A DNA stretch of 64,000 nucleotides from Lysobacter sp. KIS68-7. Its GTDB lineage: Bacteria; Pseudomonadota; Gammaproteobacteria; Xanthomonadales; Xanthomonadaceae. A program made the translations under genes and the position numbers. This document shows positions 56,599 through 64,000 of the stretch, one piece after another; the first letter of the stretch is position 1, and each line of letters starts with the position of its first letter. The stretch spans positions 2,479,001 through 2,543,000 of the forward strand of contig NZ_CP089925.1 of the NCBI RefSeq assembly GCF_021284745.1. Direction: 5' to 3'. The notes below the pieces were generated by a model. That model saw nothing but the letters and a program-made list of their open reading frames with translations, made no database searches and was not told where the DNA came from.

Positions 56599-58320
56599 TC
56601 AATCGACCGCCATGTGCTCCACGATCAGCTGGATCGCATCGCCGCCGCGGTAGTCGTCCACCGACAGGCGATAGGCCAGATGCACGCGCGCCGGCGGCGG
56701 CGTGCCCGTCCATGCGCCGAAGTGGATGGCATCCAGGGGCGTCGCGCGGCCGGGTGTCCGCAGCGAGAGCTTGAGGTGACGCTGGCCGACGACGCGGTGC
56801 CCGACCACGTCGAACACGCCATCGAACAAGGGCTCGGGAAAGCCCTGCCCCCACGGCCCGCCGTCGCGCAGGCAATCGGCGTTGCGGCGATGGAACTCCT
56901 CGCCCTGCAGTTCGCCGTCGCTGAGCAGTTCCGATTGCAGGAACGCGGGATCGAGCATGCGTTCGACCTGCGCGTGCAGCGCTTCGGAGAAGGCGTCGAG
57001 CGAGGCGTGCGGCAGGCTCAGGCCCGCCGCCATGGCGTGGCCGCCGAAGCGCGGAATGAGCCCGGGGTGCATGGCATCCACGGCCGCCAGTGCGTCGCGG
57101 ATGTGCAGCCCGGGGATCGAACGCGCGGACCCGCGCAAGGCATCGCTGCCCGGTTCCGCGGGTGCGAACGCAACGACAGGCCGATGCGCGCGATCCTTCA
57201 TCCGCGAGGCCACCAGCCCCACGACGCCCGGATGCCATTGCGGATCGAACAGGCACAGCACCGTCGGCAGCGTGCCGTCGAGCGCTACGCGCGCAATCGC
57301 CACCTCCGCCTCGTCCGTCATCTGCTGCTGCACGCCTTTGCGCTCGGCGTTGATCGCATCCAGCGTGGACGCGAGCGCACGTGCTTCGGTCGCCTCCTCG
57401 CTGAGCAGGAGCGCGATGCCCACGCCCATGTCTTCGAGGCGACCGGCTGCGTTGATGCGCGGCGCGAGTGCATAACCGATGTCGGTGGCGGTGAGCGTAC
57501 GCATGTCGCGACCGGAGGCTTCGACCAGGGCGCGCAGGCCCAGGCAGCCCTGCCCTGCGCGCAAGCGCCGCAGGCCGGCGCCGACCAGGGCGCGGTTGTT
57601 CGCGTCGAGCCAGACCAGGTCCGCCACCGTGCCGACGGCAACGAGGTCGAGCAGCGTCGACAGGTCCGGCTCGCCCGAGGCAAAGGCGCCCGCATCGCGC
57701 AAGCGTCGGCGCAAGGCGAGCAGCACGTAGAACATGACCCCCACGCCCGCGAGCGCCTTGCTCGGGAAATCGTCGCCGCGCAGGTTGGGATCGACGATCG
57801 CGTTCGCGTCGGGCAGCGTTTCGCCCGGCAGGTGGTGGTCCGTGACTAGCACCTGCCAACCGCGCGCACGCGCCGCGGCCACGCCTGCATGGCATGCGAT
57901 GCCGTGGTCGACGGTCACCAGCAGGTCGGGTTGCAGCGCGGCGAGGTCGTCGACGAGACCCGGCGACAGGCCGTATCCGTGCACGGCGCGATTGGGCACC
58001 GCATGCGAGACGTGCTTGGCCCCCAGCATGCGCAGCCCGCGCACGCCGACCGCACACGCCGTCGCGCCATCGCAATCGAAATCCCCGACGACGACGATGT
58101 GCGCATCGCGTGCGATCGCATCGCTGAGCAAGGCCGTCGCCGCGTCCATCCCGCCCATCGCATCGGGCGAATGCAGGCGCGCCAGGCGCGGTTGTGCGTC
58201 GTCATAACTGGAAGCACCGCGCATCGCATACAGGCGACGCAGCAACATCGGCACGTGTTCCGGCCAATCGCCGCCGGGCACCACCGGCGTGCGACGCACG
58301 ATGCGACGTTGCAGCGTCAT
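56599..58320 (-). CDS. recJ: single-stranded-DNA-specific exonuclease RecJ
   Basis: 573 aa. 5'-3' exonuclease of the DHH family: VVGDFDCDGATACAVGV (motif I), DLLVTVDHGIACHAG and VLVTDHHLPGETLPDANAIVDPN (DHH motif), then the DHHA1 part with RFGGHAMAAGLSLP and a C-terminal OB-like domain. ATG 58320 overlaps the stop of the rpfE-type gene (ATGA). Confidence 0.96.
   Translation of the reverse strand: MTLQRRIVRRTPVVPGGDWPEHVPMLLRRLYAMRGASSYDDAQPRLARLHSPDAMGGMDAATALLSDAIARDAHIVVVGDFDCDGATACAVGVRGLRMLGAKHVSHAVPNRAVHGYGLSPGLVDDLAALQPDLLVTVDHGIACHAGVAAARARGWQVLVTDHHLPGETLPDANAIVDPNLRGDDFPSKALAGVGVMFYVLLALRRRLRDAGAFASGEPDLSTLLDLVAVGTVADLVWLDANNRALVGAGLRRLRAGQGCLGLRALVEASGRDMRTLTATDIGYALAPRINAAGRLEDMGVGIALLLSEEATEARALASTLDAINAERKGVQQQMTDEAEVAIARVALDGTLPTVLCLFDPQWHPGVVGLVASRMKDRAHRPVVAFAPAEPGSDALRGSARSIPGLHIRDALAAVDAMHPGLIPRFGGHAMAAGLSLPHASLDAFSEALHAQVERMLDPAFLQSELLSDGELQGEEFHRRNADCLRDGGPWGQGFPEPLFDGVFDVVGHRVVGQRHLKLSLRTPGRATPLDAIHFGAWTGTPPPARVHLAYRLSVDDYRGGDAIQLIVEHMAVD
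56843..56850 (-). other. KOPS-like octamer GGGCAGGG
   Basis: CCCTGCCC on +, in recJ; points toward the dif-like site on the - strand. Confidence 0.5.
57548..57555 (-). other. KOPS-like octamer GGGCAGGG
   Basis: CCCTGCCC on +, in recJ; points toward the dif-like site on the - strand. Farthest copy found on the right. Confidence 0.5.
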
Positions 58321-59261
58321 GCGTCGAAGGCGCCGTGCGGCTTGCGCCAGAAGCGCCAGCGTTGCGGACGCAACAGCGTCCAGTCGGTGCCGTCTTCACA
58401 ATCCACGTGCACCGAGGCCAGTACGCCGTCGCGCACGGCATCGAATGCTGGATCGAGCCAGAGATCGCACAACTGTCGCAGGTCGCGCATCTCGCGCAGG
58501 TCGAACAGGCCTGTACCCGCAAACCGCGTCGGCAGATCCTCGCCGTGCGAGCCCGCGACCTGCGCCAGCGCACGCACGGTGATCTCGTTCGAATGCACGA
58601 TCGCGTGGTTCGTCGTTACGTGGTCCGGCAGCACGCCGCCACCCCAGAACCACAACGAGTTCACGGGCGGCTTGCCGGCGGCCATGCGCTCGGCATTCAT
58701 CGGATGCTGGTGCAGCAGCACCTGGGCTTCGCTCAGCAAGGCGCGCCAGCGACGGCCTTCGGGGCCGTCCGGCAGATGCTCGAACAGGTCCCCGCCCAGC
58801 GCTTCGGACGGTGCCGTCATCGGCGCGATCTTCGCCTCGCGCGGCAGCCGCAGGTACCAACGCGCGGGGCGCGGCGCATCGATCGGCATCCCCGCATCCC
58901 CGAAGGTCGGACGCAAGGCCGCGATGAAGGCTTCGGCTTCCACGACGTCCAATTGCAGTGCATCGCCGCTGGCGAGCAGCCGCGCACCATTGATGTCGGG
59001 CCGCACGTACGCAGGATCCGCGCGCAACCACGTGGACAGCGGCGCATCGTCCGCATCGAACGCACGCGTGAGTGCCGCGACGGGCCAACCGCGCGGCAGC
59101 ATGTCGAAATGGCGTTCCAACTGCGCGCGCTCGCCGGCTTCACGCGCCTGGCGATCCGCGCGCCCGAGCGGCCTGGCGACTTCCGGCGTCAGCGCCTGTG
59201 CACCGAAACGCGCGCGTGCCGGCAGCAGCAGGGTCGCAGACGCCGTCGTCGGCGCGGCCAC
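58317..59261 (-). CDS. rpfE: RpfE-type protein
   Basis: 314 aa, soluble. ALTRAFDADDAPLSTWLRADPAYVRPDINGARLL, MHQHPMNAERMAAGKPPVNSLWFWGGGVLP (the NSLWFWGGG turn is characteristic) and the place between greA and recJ match rpfE of Xanthomonas, a conserved gene of the rpf cluster with a mild effect on virulence factors and no settled biochemical role. It begins 4 bases after greA and is coupled to recJ. Confidence 0.75.
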   Translation of the reverse strand: MAAPTTASATLLLPARARFGAQALTPEVARPLGRADRQAREAGERAQLERHFDMLPRGWPVAALTRAFDADDAPLSTWLRADPAYVRPDINGARLLASGDALQLDVVEAEAFIAALRPTFGDAGMPIDAPRPARWYLRLPREAKIAPMTAPSEALGGDLFEHLPDGPEGRRWRALLSEAQVLLHQHPMNAERMAAGKPPVNSLWFWGGGVLPDHVTTNHAIVHSNEITVRALAQVAGSHGEDLPTRFAGTGLFDLREMRDLRQLCDLWLDPAFDAVRDGVLASVHVDCEDGTDWTLLRPQRWRFWRKPHGAFDA

Positions 59262-59265
59262 GGCC

Positions 59266-59747
59266 TCAGCCCTCGTAGGAGACCGCGACGATTTCGTACT
59301 CGCGCTGGCCCGCGGGCGCGTCGATGGTGATCGTGTCGCCCTCGTGCTTGCCGATCAGCGCACGCGCCACCGGCGAGGAAATCGCGATCATCCCCTGTTT
59401 GATGTCCGCTTCCAGGTCGCCGACGATCTGGTAGCGCTTCTCTTCGCCGCTGTCGGCATCGGCCAGCTCGACCGTCGCGCCGAACACCACGCGCGAACCG
59501 GCGTTGAGACCGGACACGTCGATCACCTGCGCGTGCGAGAGCTCCGCTTCCAGCTGCTTGATGCGGCCTTCGATGAAGCCCTGCTGTTCGCGCGCGGCGT
59601 GGTACTCCGCGTTTTCCTTCAGGTCGCCGTGCGCGCGGGCCTCGGCGATCGCATGGATCACCGCCGGCCGCTTCACCGACTTCAGTTCTTCCAGCTCGGC
59701 GCGCAGGCGCTGCGCGCCTTTCGCCGTCATAGGTGCCCGCGTGGTGC

Positions 59748-59751
<4 letters not shown>
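59266..59751 (-). CDS. greA: transcription elongation factor GreA
   Basis: 161 aa. The N-terminal coiled coil carries the acidic tip [24 protein letters not shown]; the C-terminal FKBP-like domain includes [36 protein letters not shown]. Rescues backtracked RNA polymerase. ATG 59751 overlaps the carB stop. The carA-carB-greA order is widespread in gammaproteobacteria. Confidence 0.97.
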
Positions 59752-63008
<3,257 letters not shown>

Positions 63009-63022
63009 GCTCGATAAGCCTT

Positions 63023-63448
63023 TCAGTACATGCGATCCCGCCACCACGATTGCGGCAGCCAGGTGATCTGGTCGGTGCTGGTCGCGTCGACGGTGCCGGA
63101 CTGGACCGCGTGCAGGACCTTGCCCTGCATGTCGTTCCAGCTCGTGGCCGTCGCGCCGATCTGCGCACCGATGCGGTTGTTGTGTGCGTCCATCGCGCGC
63201 ATGGGGTTGCCCTGTCCGTCGTCTTCCATCACGGACGTGACGAGGGCCACCAGGCGCGGCGACGTCGTGTAAGCGACGGTCGCACTTGCGAGCGAATGGC
63301 GATATGCGTCCGACGGGCCGTTGCGCCCGCCGGGGAAATCCATGCGGAACCAGTGGGCGTAGACCGTGCCGAGCACGAACGCCGGATACGCCGCGAGCAC
63401 GAGGAAGGCAGCGGCGATCAGGCGCAGGCGACGACCCGGACGCTTCAC
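63023..63448 (-). CDS. hypothetical protein between carA and carB
   Basis: 141 aa from a GTG at 63448 that overlaps the carA stop (GTGA). One N-terminal membrane segment ([25 protein letters not shown]), then [31 protein letters not shown] and [16 protein letters not shown]. The YRHxLxSA and AMDxHNNxxG pattern resembles DUF6973-type domains found in secreted and toxin-associated proteins; this is a tentative likeness. Forced coupling to carA suggests it is expressed with the car genes whatever its job. Confidence 0.65.
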   Translation of the reverse strand: MKRPGRRLRLIAAAFLVLAAYPAFVLGTVYAHWFRMDFPGGRNGPSDAYRHSLASATVAYTTSPRLVALVTSVMEDDGQGNPMRAMDAHNNRIGAQIGATATSWNDMQGKVLHAVQSGTVDATSTDQITWLPQSWWRDRMY

Positions 63449-64000
63449 TTCGCGCGCGCCTCCATGGCCTGGATGAACCGGTCGAACAGCGGCGCGACGT
63501 CGTGCGGGCCGGGGCTCGCTTCCGGATGGCCCTGGAAGGAGAACGCCGGTGCGTCGGTGAGCGCGATGCCCTGGTTCGAACCGTCGAACAGCGAGCGATG
63601 GGTCACGCGCGCATTCTTCGGCAGCGTCGCTTCGTCGACGGCGAAGCCATGGTTCTGTGAAGTGATCATCACGCGGCCGGTGTCGAGGTCGATGACCGGG
63701 TGGTTCGCGCCGTGGTGGCCGAACTTCATCTTCTGCGTCTGCGCGCCGACGGCCAGGCCGAGCAACTGGTGGCCCAGGCAGATGCCGTAGGTCGGCAATT
63801 TCTTGTCGACGAAGGTCTTGATCGCTTCGATGGCGTAGTCGCACGGCGCCGGGTCGCCCGGGCCGTTGGAGAGGAACACGCCGTCGGGGTTCATCGCGAG
63901 CACCTGCTCGGCGGGCGTCTGCGCCGGCACGACGGTCACGTCGCAGCCGCGCTCGGCGAGCATGCGCAGGATGTTCTGCTTCACGCCGAAGTCGTAGGCG
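63445..64000 (-). CDS. carA: carbamoyl-phosphate synthase small subunit CarA, 5' part beyond the window
   Basis: The frame is open through the right edge of the window, and the visible C-terminal ~185 residues begin [27 protein letters not shown]. The class I glutamine amidotransferase domain is complete: catalytic Cys in [15 protein letters not shown], oxyanion region FLSNGPGDP and His-Glu in [13 protein letters not shown]. Releases ammonia for CarB. Confidence 0.95.
   Translation of the reverse strand, partial: AYDFGVKQNILRMLAERGCDVTVVPAQTPAEQVLAMNPDGVFLSNGPGDPAPCDYAIEAIKTFVDKKLPTYGICLGHQLLGLAVGAQTQKMKFGHHGANHPVIDLDTGRVMITSQNHGFAVDEATLPKNARVTHRSLFDGSNQGIALTDAPAFSFQGHPEASPGPHDVAPLFDRFIQAMEARAK

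Overview
The window is GC-rich bacterial DNA from a gammaproteobacterium of the family Xanthomonadaceae, most likely Lysobacter or a close relative. The best evidence is the rpf (diffusible signal factor) locus in its family-specific order: aconitase, rpfB, rpfF, rpfC, rpfG, then prfB, lysS, recJ, an rpfE-type gene, greA, carB and carA. Most of the DNA is dense chromosomal housekeeping sequence. Stop and start codons often overlap as ATGA or GTGA, and there is no gene-free stretch over 300 bases.

Layout. 1-17985: a DUF2272 gene cut by the window edge; a three-gene operon (DUF1244, alpha/beta hydrolase, zinc ribbon); folD, guaB, guaA; a YciI-like gene and tadA; orn; a large sensor diguanylate cyclase; divergent ppsA and ppsR; tRNA-Glu and tRNA-Ala; and a PLP-decarboxylase/azurin pair. 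18046-21490: a small accessory island (next paragraph). 21515-40389: a second diguanylate cyclase, crcB, an MFS transporter, rarA, lolA, ftsK, ald, trxB, a FemAB-like gene, aat, infA, clpA/clpS, nudJ, mnmA and hflD. 40537-64000: acnA and the rpf-to-car cluster.

The island is the notable part. A 28-bp dif-like XerC/XerD site (19505-19532) sits between two short cassettes. The cassettes begin at partial copies of the site (18059-18086 and 21429-21456) and read inward, so they mirror each other. Each starts with a gene for a VC1465/XafT-type Xer recombination activation factor whose ATG lies inside the ATGCAT core of the attachment site. Behind these genes lie small cargo genes: a ribbon-helix-helix/SEC-C protein, several proteins of unknown function, and one possibly immunity-type protein. 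No phage replication or coat genes are present.

By an eye scan, all twelve GGGNAGGG (KOPS) octamers found in the window point toward this island: five on the + strand to its left side (8230-18241) and seven on the - strand to its right (21489-57548). The window therefore probably spans the replication terminus, with the chromosomal dif occupied by two Xer-exploiting gene cassettes. The translocase that would read the KOPS, FtsK, is encoded nearby at 28509-30866.

Functional groupings: purine and folate (folD, guaB, guaA); gluconeogenesis with its regulator (ppsA/ppsR); N-degron proteolysis (aat, clpA, clpS around infA); tRNA modification (tadA, mnmA); cell-cell signalling feeding into c-di-GMP (rpfB, rpfF, rpfC, rpfG, a PilZ protein, two diguanylate cyclases); and pyrimidine/arginine precursor synthesis (carA, carB).
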